Shown here piece by piece: positions 33,757 through 42,035 of a DNA stretch of 64,000 nt. This stretch comes from Achromobacter denitrificans NBRC 15125. Its GTDB lineage: Bacteria > Pseudomonadota > Gammaproteobacteria > Burkholderiales > Burkholderiaceae_B. The stretch's first letter is position 1. Each line of letters starts with the position of its first letter. The stretch lies in assembly GCF_001571365.1 (NCBI RefSeq), contig NZ_BCTQ01000027.1, positions 1-64,000 of the forward strand. Direction: 5' to 3'. Position numbers and translations under genes: made by a program. The notes beneath the pieces are model-generated. The model searched no databases, had not been told where the DNA came from, and saw nothing but the letters and a program-made list of their open reading frames with translations.

Positions 33757-34616
33757 CAGCCCGCCTTTTTCAGTAGACCTTCCGGACGCACGGCCAGGAC
33801 CAGGATGAAGATCGCGAAGAGCACCAGGTTCTGCAGCTGCATGGGCAGCACCAGCGACGACAGCGACTGGATGACGCCGACCGCCACGCCGCCCACCACG
33901 GCCCCGATCACGCTGCCCAGGCCGCCCAGCACCACGGCGGTGAACATCAGCACGCTGAACTGGGCGCCGACGGTGGTCGAGGCGGTCAGGTAGGGCAGGA
34001 TGATCCCGCCGCCCAATGCGGTCATGCCCACGCCCAGCCCGAACGCCAGCTGATGCACGCGGTGCGTGGAGATGCCGGACAGCCGGGCGGCCATGGGATC
34101 CTGGGCGGTGGCGCGCACGGCCATGCCCCACCAGGTCTTCTTCAAGACCCACCACAGGACCAGCCCGGCGACCGACGCCACGGCGAAGGCCAGCAGGTAA
34201 GGCGCGCTGAGCAGGATGGGGCCGATCGCCAGCGCCGTCATCTGGTAGGGCGTCTGCACCGACCGGAACTCCGATCCGAACAGGATCAGCGCCAGGTTCT
34301 CCATGACGATGAGCAGGCCCACCGTCAGGAAGATCTGCGCGACCGCCGGCGCCTTAAGCACCCGGTTGATCAGGTACTTCTGCGTCAGCACGCCCAGGAC
34401 GAAGGCGACGGCGAACGAGAGCGGGGATCCCAGCAGCGGATCCAGCCCCAGCAGTTTCCAGGCGAAGTACGCCACGAACATGCCCACCATCAGGAACTCG
34501 GCCTGGGCGAAGTTGACGATGGACACCACGCCGAAGACGAGTGTCAGCCCGATCGATATGACCGCGTAGACGCCGCCCAGCAGGATGCCGTCCACCAGGG
34601 CCTGCAAGAATTGCAT
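33756..34616 (-). CDS. livH: Branched-chain-type ABC transporter permease LivH
   Basis: A 286-residue membrane permease with seven or eight helices. The LivH opening LVDGILLGGVYAVISIGLTL and the motif VNFAQAEFLMVGMFVAYF are present, and the coupling loop is AVRATAQDPMAARLSGI. It ends with the typical VRPEGLLKKAG. It lies 31 bases after the binding-protein gene. Confidence 0.92.
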   Translation of the reverse strand: MQFLQALVDGILLGGVYAVISIGLTLVFGVVSIVNFAQAEFLMVGMFVAYFAWKLLGLDPLLGSPLSFAVAFVLGVLTQKYLINRVLKAPAVAQIFLTVGLLIVMENLALILFGSEFRSVQTPYQMTALAIGPILLSAPYLLAFAVASVAGLVLWWVLKKTWWGMAVRATAQDPMAARLSGISTHRVHQLAFGLGVGMTALGGGIILPYLTASTTVGAQFSVLMFTAVVLGGLGSVIGAVVGGVAVGVIQSLSSLVLPMQLQNLVLFAIFILVLAVRPEGLLKKAG

Positions 34617-34647
34617 GATCGCTCTCCGTGCGCCGCGCGCGCCGCGC

Positions 34648-35865
34648 TCAGCCCGCGTTGATGACGCGGCCCTTGGCCAGGGCCTGGGGCCAGACCGAGA
34701 CCAGTTCGTTGTCCTGCCACTGGACCATGATGGGCTGCGCCATGGTGTTCAGGCCGCTGGCGTCGAAATGCACGCCGCCGCCCGACATCACGCCGGCCCA
34801 GCCCTGGTCGTACTTTTGCGCGCGCAGGGCCTTGGACACCGCTTCGGGCTTGTCCGACGCCGCCACTTCCAGGGCCTGCGCCAGCACGCCGGCGCACACG
34901 GCGTGCTCCAGCGCCTCGTGCGGCATGAAGGTGCCGAACCGCTTGCGGTAGCGCTCGGTGTACTCGGGAGCCTGGTCGTAGTTGGCGGGCGCGATCGACA
35001 GCACGGCCTGCGAATACTGGCCCAGCGCTTTCGCGAAGTCGGGGATGACGTAGCCGGCCGCGCCGCCCACCACCGGCACGGTCAGCCGCTGCTGGCGCAT
35101 GACGCGGATGATGAGCAGGCTGTCGTTGAGATAGGAAATGGGGAAGACGATCTGGGCGTCCGAACCCCGCAGCTTGCTGATCAGCGGCGTGACGTCGGTG
35201 ATGCCCAGGGGATAGGCCTCGTCCAGCACGATCTGCGCGCCCGCCGCCTTGGCCGCGTTGCGCACCCCCACCGCCTGCGAAGTGCCGTAGGCCGTGTCTT
35301 CGTACAGCAGCGCGATCTTCTTGATTTCCGAGGCGCCGGCCACGACCGACGCGGCGTAGTCGTATTGCGCGCGGCCCAGCACGGAGCCCTTGGAAACCAC
35401 CTGGAAGATGTGCTTGAAGCCGCGTTCGGTGAGCACGTCCGAGAACGACATGGTCAGCAGCGGGATGCCGCGGCGCTCGGTCACTTCCGAGACGGCGAGC
35501 GTCAGCGACGATGCGTACGCGCCGATGATGGCGACGCAGCGGTTCTGCGTGATCAGCCGCTGCGCCACGGTGGCCGCCGTGGTGGGCTGAGAGGTGGCGT
35601 CCGCGATGATGAGCTTGAGCTTCGCGCCGCCCAGGGCCTTGATGCCGCCGGCCGCGTTGATTTCGTCGGCGGCCAGTTCCAGCCCCTGGCGCGAGTTGAT
35701 GCCGAACTGGGCGTTGGCGCCCGACAAGGGCAGGATCACGCCGACGTTGATTTCGGCGGGGGCGGCCAGCGCGCGGCCGGGCAGGCTAGCTGCCAAGGCG
35801 GCGGCGCCGAGGCCGGTGACGAAATCCCGGCGCCCGCGGCGGACGGCCTGATGGGGTGTCTTCAT
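34648..35865 (-). CDS. ABC transporter periplasmic substrate-binding protein (LivK/Peripla_BP_6 type)
   Basis: A 405-residue binding protein with a twin-arginine-type leader (RRGRRDFVTGLGAAALAAS, cleavage after GRALAAP near residue 36). Family motifs are INVGVILPLSGANAQFG, GLELAADEINAAGG and AIIGAYASSLT. The Tat leader is unusual beside Sec-exported relatives and suggests export in a folded state. AGGAGACAAACC precedes the start. It heads the importer operon from a promoter at about 35955-35927. The lactonase, hydrolase and decarboxylase-like neighbours suggest an aromatic or lactone-forming acid as ligand rather than an amino acid, which is inference. Confidence 0.9.
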   Translation of the reverse strand: MKTPHQAVRRGRRDFVTGLGAAALAASLPGRALAAPAEINVGVILPLSGANAQFGINSRQGLELAADEINAAGGIKALGGAKLKLIIADATSQPTTAATVAQRLITQNRCVAIIGAYASSLTLAVSEVTERRGIPLLTMSFSDVLTERGFKHIFQVVSKGSVLGRAQYDYAASVVAGASEIKKIALLYEDTAYGTSQAVGVRNAAKAAGAQIVLDEAYPLGITDVTPLISKLRGSDAQIVFPISYLNDSLLIIRVMRQQRLTVPVVGGAAGYVIPDFAKALGQYSQAVLSIAPANYDQAPEYTERYRKRFGTFMPHEALEHAVCAGVLAQALEVAASDKPEAVSKALRAQKYDQGWAGVMSGGGVHFDASGLNTMAQPIMVQWQDNELVSVWPQALAKGRVINAG

Positions 35866-35926
35866 GGTTTGTCTCCTGGCTTTTTTCGAGGATGGCGCTC
35901 GGCAGCCAGCCCGGCGCTCTGGGCCA

Positions 35927-36018
35927 ATTATTGTTCCTGTCTTTCATTCGGTCAAGAATATTGTCAGACAATCGGACTATTGACGCTGGAATCTATTTTG
36001 ACTGACAATCAGACAAAA
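35927..36018. promoter_or_regulatory. Divergent promoters with GntR-type operators
   Basis: Leftward, TTGACC (35955-35950), 17 bases and AATAAT (35932-35927) can drive the importer operon. Rightward, TTGACG (35980-35985), 18 bases and GACAAT (36004-36009) can drive the decarboxylase-like gene. ATTGTC-A-GACAAT (35960-35972) is a perfect palindrome matching TNGTNNNACNA. A second imperfect inverted repeat spans 35996-36018, with arms TTTTGACTGA and TCAGACAAAA. Both would be covered by the GntR protein encoded at 30469. Confidence 0.65.
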
Positions 36019-36072
36019 TCGACGGCGAGGCCAACCCTCGCCAGCCACCGTCACAGTAGGAGAGGAGCAACC

Positions 36073-36486
36073 ATGGCAGACATCAAATCCGAAACCCAGG
36101 CCCTGTTCGACCAAGGCCTGAACCTGCGCCGCGAAGTGCTGGGCACCGAATACGTGGACGGCTCGCTCGCCCGCGCCAATGAATTCATGATGGCGTTCCA
36201 GCACATCACCACCGAGTGGTGCTGGGGCTATACCTGGGGCCGCCCGGGCCTGGAAAAGAAGACCCGCAGCATGCTGAACCTGGCCATGCTGACGGCGCTG
36301 AACCGGCCGGCCGAGATCAAGCTGCACGTCAAGGGCGCGCTGAACAACGGCGTGTCGGTCGAGGAAATCAAGGAAATCCTGTTGCAGGCCACGGTGTACT
36401 GCGGCATCCCCGCGGGCCTGGACGCCTTCAAGGTGGCCAACCAGGTGCTGGAAGAAGAGGGCGCCTTCAAGGAGCCGCAAGCATGA
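36073..36486 (+). CDS. Carboxymuconolactone decarboxylase (CMD/AhpD) family protein
   Basis: A 137-residue CMD-family protein. The family core runs from EWCWGYTWGRPGLEKKTRSM through LNLAMLTALNRPAEIKLHVK to NNGVSVEEIKEILLQATVYC, with the expected His in LHVKGAL. It resembles the PcaC type by size, but the arrangement is not that of a protocatechuate operon. AGGAGCAACC precedes the start. It overlaps the next gene by ATGA and is divergent from the importer operon. Confidence 0.87.
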   Translation: MADIKSETQALFDQGLNLRREVLGTEYVDGSLARANEFMMAFQHITTEWCWGYTWGRPGLEKKTRSMLNLAMLTALNRPAEIKLHVKGALNNGVSVEEIKEILLQATVYCGIPAGLDAFKVANQVLEEEGAFKEPQA

Positions 36487-37397
36487 ACACATCGCAAGCA
36501 CGCGTCGGCTTGATCGGCATCGGCAGCATGGGCTGGCCCATGGCCGCCAGGCTGGTGCAGGCCGGCTTCGCGGTAACGGTGTTCGACGCCGTGCCGGGCC
36601 AGGCCGCGAAGTTCGCCAAGGAGGTGGGCGGGCAGGCCGCCGCCACCTGCGCCGAGCTGGCGGGCCAAGCCGACATCATCTTCACCATGCTGCCCACCAG
36701 CGCCATCGTCGAGCAGGTGCTGGGCGGAGAGCAGGGCGTGCTGGCGGGCCTGCGCCCGGGCAGCGTCGTGGTCGACATGAGCTCCGGCGTGCCGGCGCAC
36801 ACGCAGCGGCTGGCCCAGGCCGTGGCCGCCGCGGGCGGCGAAATGGTGGATGCGCCGGTCTCCGGCGGCGTCCCGCGCGCGCGCACGGGAGAGCTGGCGA
36901 TCATGTTCGGCGGCCCGGCGGAAACGCTGGAACGGGTGCGCCCCGCCTTGTCCAGCATGGGCACTTCGATCACGCCCGTGGGCGCGGTGGGCAGCGCCCA
37001 CGCCATGAAGGCCCTGAACAACCTGGTGTCGGCCGGGGGCTTCCTGATCGGCGTCGAAGCCATGCTGATCGGCCAGCAGTTCGGCCTGGATCCGAACGTG
37101 ATCGTGGACGTGCTGAACGCCTCCACCGGCATGAACAATTCCACGCAGAAGAAGTTCAAGCAGTTCGTGCTGTCGCGCCAGTTCAATTCCGGCTTCGGCC
37201 TGGACCTGATGGTCAAGGACCTGGGCATCGCGCTGGGCATCGCCACCGACACCGGCACGCCCACGCCGTTCGCCTCGCTGTGTCGCGAACTGTGGGCCTC
37301 GGCCGGCAAGACGCTCGGCCAGGGCCAGGACCACACCGCCGTCGCCCGCCTGTCGGAGCAGTTGGCCGGCGTGGAACTCGGCAAGCGCAAAGACTGA
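36483..37397 (+). CDS. 3-hydroxyisobutyrate dehydrogenase family oxidoreductase
   Basis: A 304-residue beta-hydroxyacid dehydrogenase. The NAD(P) motif is GLIGIGSMGWPMAARLVQAG, the substrate motif VDAPVSGGVPRARTGELAIM, and the catalytic Lys lies in HAMKALNNLVSAGG. The C-terminal helix bundle includes GLDLMVKDLGIALG. It would oxidise a beta-hydroxyacid or reduce a semialdehyde. It is translationally coupled to the CMD-like gene, so both probably act on products of the imported compound. Confidence 0.9.
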   Translation: MNTSQARVGLIGIGSMGWPMAARLVQAGFAVTVFDAVPGQAAKFAKEVGGQAAATCAELAGQADIIFTMLPTSAIVEQVLGGEQGVLAGLRPGSVVVDMSSGVPAHTQRLAQAVAAAGGEMVDAPVSGGVPRARTGELAIMFGGPAETLERVRPALSSMGTSITPVGAVGSAHAMKALNNLVSAGGFLIGVEAMLIGQQFGLDPNVIVDVLNASTGMNNSTQKKFKQFVLSRQFNSGFGLDLMVKDLGIALGIATDTGTPTPFASLCRELWASAGKTLGQGQDHTAVARLSEQLAGVELGKRKD

Positions 37398-37405
37398 CCC
37401 CGCTT

Positions 37406-37428
37406 CCGGCGCGGCGGGGCCGCGCCGG
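37406..37428 (+). terminator. GC-rich hairpin after the dehydrogenase gene
   Basis: CCGGCGCGGC and its exact complement enclose GGG, nine bases after the stop codon. A pyrimidine-rich stretch with a TTTT follows about 12 bases later but no immediate T-run, so termination may be weak. Confidence 0.6.
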
Positions 37429-37743
37429 CTTTCCCTCCCCCTTTTGTTGCCAGCGCCGCCATGGCGAGGCGCAGGGCCGACCGTGCCCGGCGCAAACCAT
37501 GGCGGCGGGGCCGGCATCGGTGGATGAGCCCGTCTGCGGAAAGGGTTGCTGCCATATTTGCCCATCTTCGTAATATATGTTACAAGTCGGCAATAATTGA
37601 CGCATTGGATAACGTTCGGGCCCGGCGGCTCATCCGGATGAGCATGCGTCTGATAACGCGCACCAACGTCCCGGATGCCGGTTCATTCCTGGCATAGTCT
37701 GTCTGCTCAATCCAGCGGGACCGGATTCCGTAGCGAAAGCAGT
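37429..37743. other. Promoter region of the envelope operon, no gene seen
   Basis: About 315 bases. The right part is markedly AT-richer (37552-37612), with TAATAT at 37571-37576 and TTGACG at 37597-37602. No -35/-10 pair has ideal spacing. A 14-base perfect palindrome, CTCATCCGGATGAG, lies at 37629-37642. The promoter of the HAD-phosphatase operon should be here. Open frames across this stretch have no coding character. Confidence 0.5.
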
Positions 37744-38367
37744 ATGCCCTCACAATCGCAGTTCCCCGTCCCCGCACGTGTGATCGCGGCCTTCGACTTC
37801 GACGGCACCCTGACCCACCGTGACACATTCATTCCCTTCCTGGCCCATCTTTCATGGGCCAGGCTGCTTGGGGCGTTGCTGCGCGCCGCTCCCTCGCTGG
37901 CCGGGTTCGCCCTGCGCGTGCTCAGCAACGAAGAGGCCAAGGCGGCGCTCTGCCGGGCGGCGCTCAAAGGCCGCCCGCGCGCCGACCTGGCCCGCATCGC
38001 GAGCGCCTGGGTGCCTTCCATCCCCTTGCGGCCGGCGCTGCTGGAACGGCTGCGCTGGCACCAGCAGCGCGGCGACCACTGCGTGCTGGTGAGCGCATCG
38101 CCGGATATCTACCTGGACGCCGTGGCGCGCCACCTGGGATTCGACGACCTGCTCTGCACCCGGATGGCGGTGGACGGCGGCGGCAGGCTCACCGGCGATT
38201 TCGATGGGCCGAATTGCTGGGGGCCCGAAAAAATGCGGCGCCTGACCGAGCGTTTCGGCTCCCCGCAGCAGTACGAGCTGTATGCATATGGCGACAGCCG
38301 CGGCGACCAATGGATGATCGCCGCCGCCCGGCACGCCTGGTATCGCGGCCAGGCGGTCAAGCCATGA
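37744..38367 (+). CDS. HAD-IB family phosphatase
   Basis: A 207-residue HAD phosphatase. Motif I is FDFDGTLTHRDTF, motif II VLVSASPDIY, the motif III Lys is in GPEKMRRL and motif IV is YGDSRGDQWM. The SerB/PgpC-like cap is mostly helical. Its position directly before a decaprenyl-phosphate phosphoribosyltransferase gene, with ATGA overlap, suggests that it removes the 5-phosphate from polyprenyl-phosphoribose phosphate. That job belongs to a different phosphatase family in mycobacteria. ATG 37744 was chosen as the first codon before the motif I strand. Confidence 0.85.
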   Translation: MPSQSQFPVPARVIAAFDFDGTLTHRDTFIPFLAHLSWARLLGALLRAAPSLAGFALRVLSNEEAKAALCRAALKGRPRADLARIASAWVPSIPLRPALLERLRWHQQRGDHCVLVSASPDIYLDAVARHLGFDDLLCTRMAVDGGGRLTGDFDGPNCWGPEKMRRLTERFGSPQQYELYAYGDSRGDQWMIAAARHAWYRGQAVKP

Positions 38368-39245
38368 ACGCCATCATTGCGCTGCTGCGCCCGCAGCAAT
38401 GGCTGAAGAACGGCTTCGTGCTGATCGGGCTGATCTTCAGCCACGGCTGGACGAATTCCGCGCTGGTGTTCGGCGTGGCCGTGGGGTTCGTGGCGTTCTG
38501 CCTGGCATCCAGCGCGGTCTACGTGCTGAACGACTATCACGACCGCGCCGCCGACGCCGCCCATCCCAAGAAGCGCTATCGCCCCATCGCCAGCGGCCGG
38601 GTCGGCCTGCCGACGGCGCGCGCGCTGATCGTGGTGCTGGCCGGGGGCGCCCTGGGCTTGCCGCTGGCCAGCGGGCTATGGCCGGTGGCGCTCGCGGTGG
38701 CGGCCTACCTGCTCCTGAACATCGCCTATACGCTGCGCCTGAAGCACAAGGTGCTGGTCGACGTGTTCTGCATCGCCGCCGGCTTCATGCTGCGGCTGGC
38801 TTGCGGCACCTATGCGGTGGGCATCTTGCCGTCGCGCTGGATGCTGTTGTGCAGCTTCATGCTGACCCTGTTCCTGGGCTTCGCCAAGCGGCGCGCGGAA
38901 ATCGTGGCGATCCCGGAAGGGGCGCTCGCCCTGCAGGGCAGCACGCGCGTCGTGCTGCGCCACTACAGCCCGCAGCTGCTGGACAATCTGGTGGCCATCA
39001 CGGCCAGCGCCAGTCTGCTGACCTACGGCCTGTACACGGTGGATGCCGAGACCGCGGCCTTGCACGGCACCGAACATCTCGTCCTGACCCTTCCCATCGT
39101 GACCTTCGGCGTCTTCCGCTACCTGCACCTGCTGTACAAGGGCGGCTCGGGCGAAGAGCCGGGCCGCGACCTGCTGGCCGACAACCAGATACGCATCGCG
39201 GTGCTGGCCTGGGTGGCGGTGGTGGTCTTGCTCGTGGGAACCTGA
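38364..39245 (+). CDS. UbiA-family decaprenyl-phosphate phosphoribosyltransferase
   Basis: A 293-residue UbiA prenyltransferase-fold protein with about eight helices. The first Asp motif, YVLNDYHDRAADAAHPKKR, with YRPIASG, matches the mycobacterial DPPR synthase Rv3806c. The second motif region is YTLRLKHKVLVDVFCIAAGF. It should transfer 5-phosphoribose from PRPP to polyprenyl phosphate on the inner membrane. The start overlaps the phosphatase stop by ATGA. No DprE1/DprE2 epimerase genes lie in the operon, so the lipid product made here may stay ribo-configured. Confidence 0.9.
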   Translation: MNAIIALLRPQQWLKNGFVLIGLIFSHGWTNSALVFGVAVGFVAFCLASSAVYVLNDYHDRAADAAHPKKRYRPIASGRVGLPTARALIVVLAGGALGLPLASGLWPVALAVAAYLLLNIAYTLRLKHKVLVDVFCIAAGFMLRLACGTYAVGILPSRWMLLCSFMLTLFLGFAKRRAEIVAIPEGALALQGSTRVVLRHYSPQLLDNLVAITASASLLTYGLYTVDAETAALHGTEHLVLTLPIVTFGVFRYLHLLYKGGSGEEPGRDLLADNQIRIAVLAWVAVVVLLVGT

Positions 39246-39247
39246 CG

Positions 39248-39580
39248 ATGGCATACCTGTGGTTGATACTCAGCGGGGCCTGCAGCGTGGCCGCCAGCGT
39301 GGCGCTCAAGGCGGCGGGCTCGTCGACGGCGTCGCCGGCGCCGCTCCTGGCGCAGGCGCTGCCCTATCTGGCGGCTGTCGGGGCCTATGGGCTGGGCTTT
39401 GGTTTTTACGCGCTGGCGCTGCGGCAGCTGGACCTGACGCTGGCCTATCCGCTGATGGTCGCCTTCGCCATCGCGGGCGTGTTCGGCTATGGCCTGCTGT
39501 CCGGCGCCGAGTCCATTTCCGGCATGCGGATGGCGGGCGCCGCCTTCATCGCGGTCGGCGTCTTCCTGATGTCGAAATAG
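39248..39580 (+). CDS. Small four-helix membrane protein of the SMR/EamA type
   Basis: A 110-residue protein with four membrane helices and the SMR-like pattern LSGACSVAASVALKAAGS, YALALRQLDLTLAYPLMVAF and ISGMRMAGAAFIAVGVFLM. The membrane Glu essential for multidrug exchange (Glu14 in EmrE, eight residues before the Lys) is Ser here. It is therefore more like the ArnE/ArnF type of lipid-linked sugar flippase. In this operon it is the natural candidate to flip polyprenyl-phospho-ribose, which is inference. It starts three bases after the prenyltransferase stop. Confidence 0.8.
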   Translation: MAYLWLILSGACSVAASVALKAAGSSTASPAPLLAQALPYLAAVGAYGLGFGFYALALRQLDLTLAYPLMVAFAIAGVFGYGLLSGAESISGMRMAGAAFIAVGVFLMSK

Positions 39581-39593
39581 GCACAAGAATTCC

Positions 39594-40733
39594 ATGAGAC
39601 GTTTTTTCGATAGCCCGGCCTACCGCTGGTTCTTGCTGTGCTGCGCCTATGTCGTGATTGCGGCGGCCGTCATCAATGGCTTCTACACGAAGTGGCGGCT
39701 GAACGACGGGCACCCGGCGCTGGGCCTGTCGCAGATGGTGGAAGGAACGGCCCATCGTCCCTACGTCTACCGGCAGTTCGTGCCGGCCGTCGTCAACGGT
39801 ATCCAGGGCCTGTTGCCCGAGGCGACCGTGGCGCGCCTTTCCGAACGTCTCGCGGAGCCTCGCAGGCTGAACAGCCGCTCGGGGCTGGCGATGCGCTATC
39901 CGGGTTCCGAGGCGCTGGTGCCGGCCGTCACCTTGCGTTATCACCTCGTCTTCTACCTGACGTTCTTCGCGCTGCTGGCCGCGCTGTTCGTCATGCGGCG
40001 GGTAGGCCTGGCGGTGGGCGCGGATCCGGCGGCCGCGACGATGGCGCCGGCGGTCCTCGCGCTATTGCTGCCTTTCTTCCTGACCGAGGGCGGCTACTTC
40101 TACGATTTCTTTGAATTGCTCTTCATGATGAGCGCCGCGCTGCTGGCGATGGGCGCGTCGCCGGGCAAGCCGCTGCGCCTGATCGCCTTGCTGGCGCTGG
40201 CGGGTTTCGCGACCTGGAACAAGGAAGCCTTCTTCTTTTTCACGCCCGCCCTGTATCCGCTGCTGCGACGGAACCTGCCGCGCGCACAGGCGGCCGCGGT
40301 GGCCGCGGCCCTGCTTTTCGTCTGCGGTTGCGTATATCTGGCGCTGCGCATGCGCTATGCGGGGAATCCGGGCACGACGGTGGACTACCAGCTGTGGGAT
40401 AACCTGCGCTTCTACGTCGATCCGGGCAATTGGCTGCGCACGGAAAGCACCTATGGCGTGCTGCTGCCGCGCGGCTTCGGCGTGGTCAGCATGCTGGCCT
40501 TCGCGGGGATCGCCGTCTGTGGGTGGGCGCGCCTGCCGCAAGCCTGGCGCCAGCATGCGCAGCTGGCCCTGGCCATCAACCTGCCGCTGTTCGTGCTGTT
40601 CTGCTCGCCGGGAGAAATGCGCAACCTGAGCATGCTCTATCCGACGCTGCTGGGCCTGACGGCGCTTGCGCTCGGCCTGTGGCTGAAGCCCCAGCCCGAG
40701 GCGGGGCGGCCCGCCGTGGAGCGCGCCCGATGA
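39594..40733 (+). CDS. Polytopic membrane protein, first of a tandem pair (GT-C-like)
   Basis: A 379-residue protein with roughly nine to ten membrane helices. The first periplasmic loop carries charged motifs, KWRLNDGH and HRPYVYRQFVPA, and later motifs are LTEGGYFYDFFELLF, ATWNKEAFFFF and MRNLSMLYPTLLG. The layout (long first loop with conserved acidic residues, many helices) resembles GT-C glycosyltransferases that use polyprenyl-linked sugars, but I do not recognise the family by name. It overlaps the next, closely related gene by ATGA. Confidence 0.75.
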   Translation: MRRFFDSPAYRWFLLCCAYVVIAAAVINGFYTKWRLNDGHPALGLSQMVEGTAHRPYVYRQFVPAVVNGIQGLLPEATVARLSERLAEPRRLNSRSGLAMRYPGSEALVPAVTLRYHLVFYLTFFALLAALFVMRRVGLAVGADPAAATMAPAVLALLLPFFLTEGGYFYDFFELLFMMSAALLAMGASPGKPLRLIALLALAGFATWNKEAFFFFTPALYPLLRRNLPRAQAAAVAAALLFVCGCVYLALRMRYAGNPGTTVDYQLWDNLRFYVDPGNWLRTESTYGVLLPRGFGVVSMLAFAGIAVCGWARLPQAWRQHAQLALAINLPLFVLFCSPGEMRNLSMLYPTLLGLTALALGLWLKPQPEAGRPAVERAR

Positions 40734-41875
40734 GGCGCTTTTTCCATGCGCCGGCCTACCGCCGGTTCCTGATGGTCCTGCTCTACGTGATCGTGGCCGC
40801 GGCCGCGTTCAATGGCTTCTACGCGAAATGGCGGCTCAACGACGGCCACACGCCGTTGTCGCTCGCGTCGATGGTGGACGGCACGGCCTATCGGCCCTAC
40901 GTCTATCGTCAGCTGGTGCCCGCCGCCGCCAATGGCATCCAGGCGCTGCTGCCGGCCCACACGGTGGAGCGCCTGTCCGAACGCTTGACCGAGCCGCGCC
41001 GCGTGAACAGCCGTTCGGGGCTGGCCATGCGCAATCCGAGCTCCGAGGCGATGCTGCCCGCGGTCACGCTGCGCTATCACATCGTGTATTACCTCACCTA
41101 TCTGGCCCTGCTGGGCGCGCTGTTCGCGATGCGCGCGCTTTGCCTGCGCCTGGGCGCCAGCGCGCCAGCCGCGGCGATCGCGCCCCTGGCCCTCGCGCTG
41201 CTCATGCCGTTCTTTCTCACCGAGGGCGGCTTCTTCTACGACTTCTTCGAACTCCTGTTCATGGCCTGCGCCATTCTGCTGGCCTGGCGCGCCGCGCCGG
41301 AATCGCCTGCGCGCGCGGCGGCGCGGCTGGGCCTGCTGGCGCTGGTCTCGGCGGCCGCGACCTGGAACAAGGAGGCGTTCTTTTTCTTCGTCGCGACGCT
41401 GTATCCCTTGTTGCGAGCCGGCCTGCCGCGCTGGCGAGCCGCGGCCGTGGTGGGCGTGCTGGTGTTCGTCTGCGGCTGCGTCTACCTCGCCCTGAGGATG
41501 CGATTCGCGGGCAACCCCGGCGGCACCGTCAGCTTCCAACCCGGCGCGAACCTGTTCTATTTCCTCGATCCGGGGAATTGGTTCCGTACTGAAGGCACCT
41601 ACGGCGTGACGCTGCCCAAAGGCTTGAGCGCCTTCATGATGCTGATGATTGCCGGCGTGTCGGCCATCGGCTGGAAGCATTTGCCGGCCGCCTTCCGCCA
41701 TCACGCGTGGGCGGCGCTTGCCATCAATGTGCCGCTCTTCGTGCTGTTCGCCGCGGCGGGCGAGGCGCGCAACCTGAGCATGCTGTACCCCACGCTGCTG
41801 GGTGTGCTGGCGATGGCCATGACGGTCTGGCTGCGCTCGGCCGCGACGGGGCGGGGAGGGGGCGAAACGGCCTGA
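40730..41875 (+). CDS. Polytopic membrane protein, second of a tandem pair (GT-C-like)
   Basis: A 381-residue paralogue of the preceding gene, similar over its whole length, with the same KWRLNDGH, YRPYVYRQLVPA, LTEGGFFYDFFELLF, ATWNKEAFFFF and RNLSMLYPTLLG blocks. The middle helices and the C-terminus are more diverged. The pair most likely arose by tandem duplication and later specialised, for example for different acceptors. It is the last gene before the terminator at 41898. Confidence 0.75.
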   Translation: MRRFFHAPAYRRFLMVLLYVIVAAAAFNGFYAKWRLNDGHTPLSLASMVDGTAYRPYVYRQLVPAAANGIQALLPAHTVERLSERLTEPRRVNSRSGLAMRNPSSEAMLPAVTLRYHIVYYLTYLALLGALFAMRALCLRLGASAPAAAIAPLALALLMPFFLTEGGFFYDFFELLFMACAILLAWRAAPESPARAAARLGLLALVSAAATWNKEAFFFFVATLYPLLRAGLPRWRAAAVVGVLVFVCGCVYLALRMRFAGNPGGTVSFQPGANLFYFLDPGNWFRTEGTYGVTLPKGLSAFMMLMIAGVSAIGWKHLPAAFRHHAWAALAINVPLFVLFAAAGEARNLSMLYPTLLGVLAMAMTVWLRSAATGRGGGETA

Positions 41876-41897
41876 GCGGTTCGCCCCTTGTTACACG

Positions 41898-41922
41898 AAT
41901 ACCGGGTTTACCCGGTATTTTT
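41898..41922 (+). terminator. Rho-independent terminator of the envelope operon
   Basis: AATACCGGG pairs perfectly with CCCGGTATT across a TTTA loop and runs into TTTTTG. It lies 22 bases after the second membrane-protein gene and closes the operon that begins at 37744. Confidence 0.88.
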
Positions 41923-41939
41923 GTTTTCACCAAATTTGT

Positions 41940-41979
41940 ATGATGACCCGATAACTTAAGGCGAGAGACACGTCATCAT
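41940..41979. promoter_or_regulatory. Inverted repeat before the tetronate operon, candidate operator
   Basis: ATGATGAC (41940-41947) and GTCATCAT (41972-41979) are exact reverse complements 24 bases apart, upstream of otnC. The spacing of two helical turns and more would suit two repressor dimers or a loop. The GntR protein encoded at 48107 is the obvious candidate. Confidence 0.45.
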
Positions 41980-42035
41980 GCAGGCCCCGCAGCCTTCTTT
42001 TCCGCTAGTCCGCCCCTGCTCCCCGGGGGCTTTCC

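Noticed and set aside
37552..37625. A sigma-70 promoter at TTGCTG/TAATAT or TTGACG
   Set aside because: The spacing is 19 bases for the first pair, and no -10 box follows the second at 16-18 bases, so no promoter was called.
37629..37642. CTCATCCGGATGAG palindrome before the phosphatase gene
   Set aside because: It has no second copy and no fixed place relative to a promoter, so it was not called as an operator.
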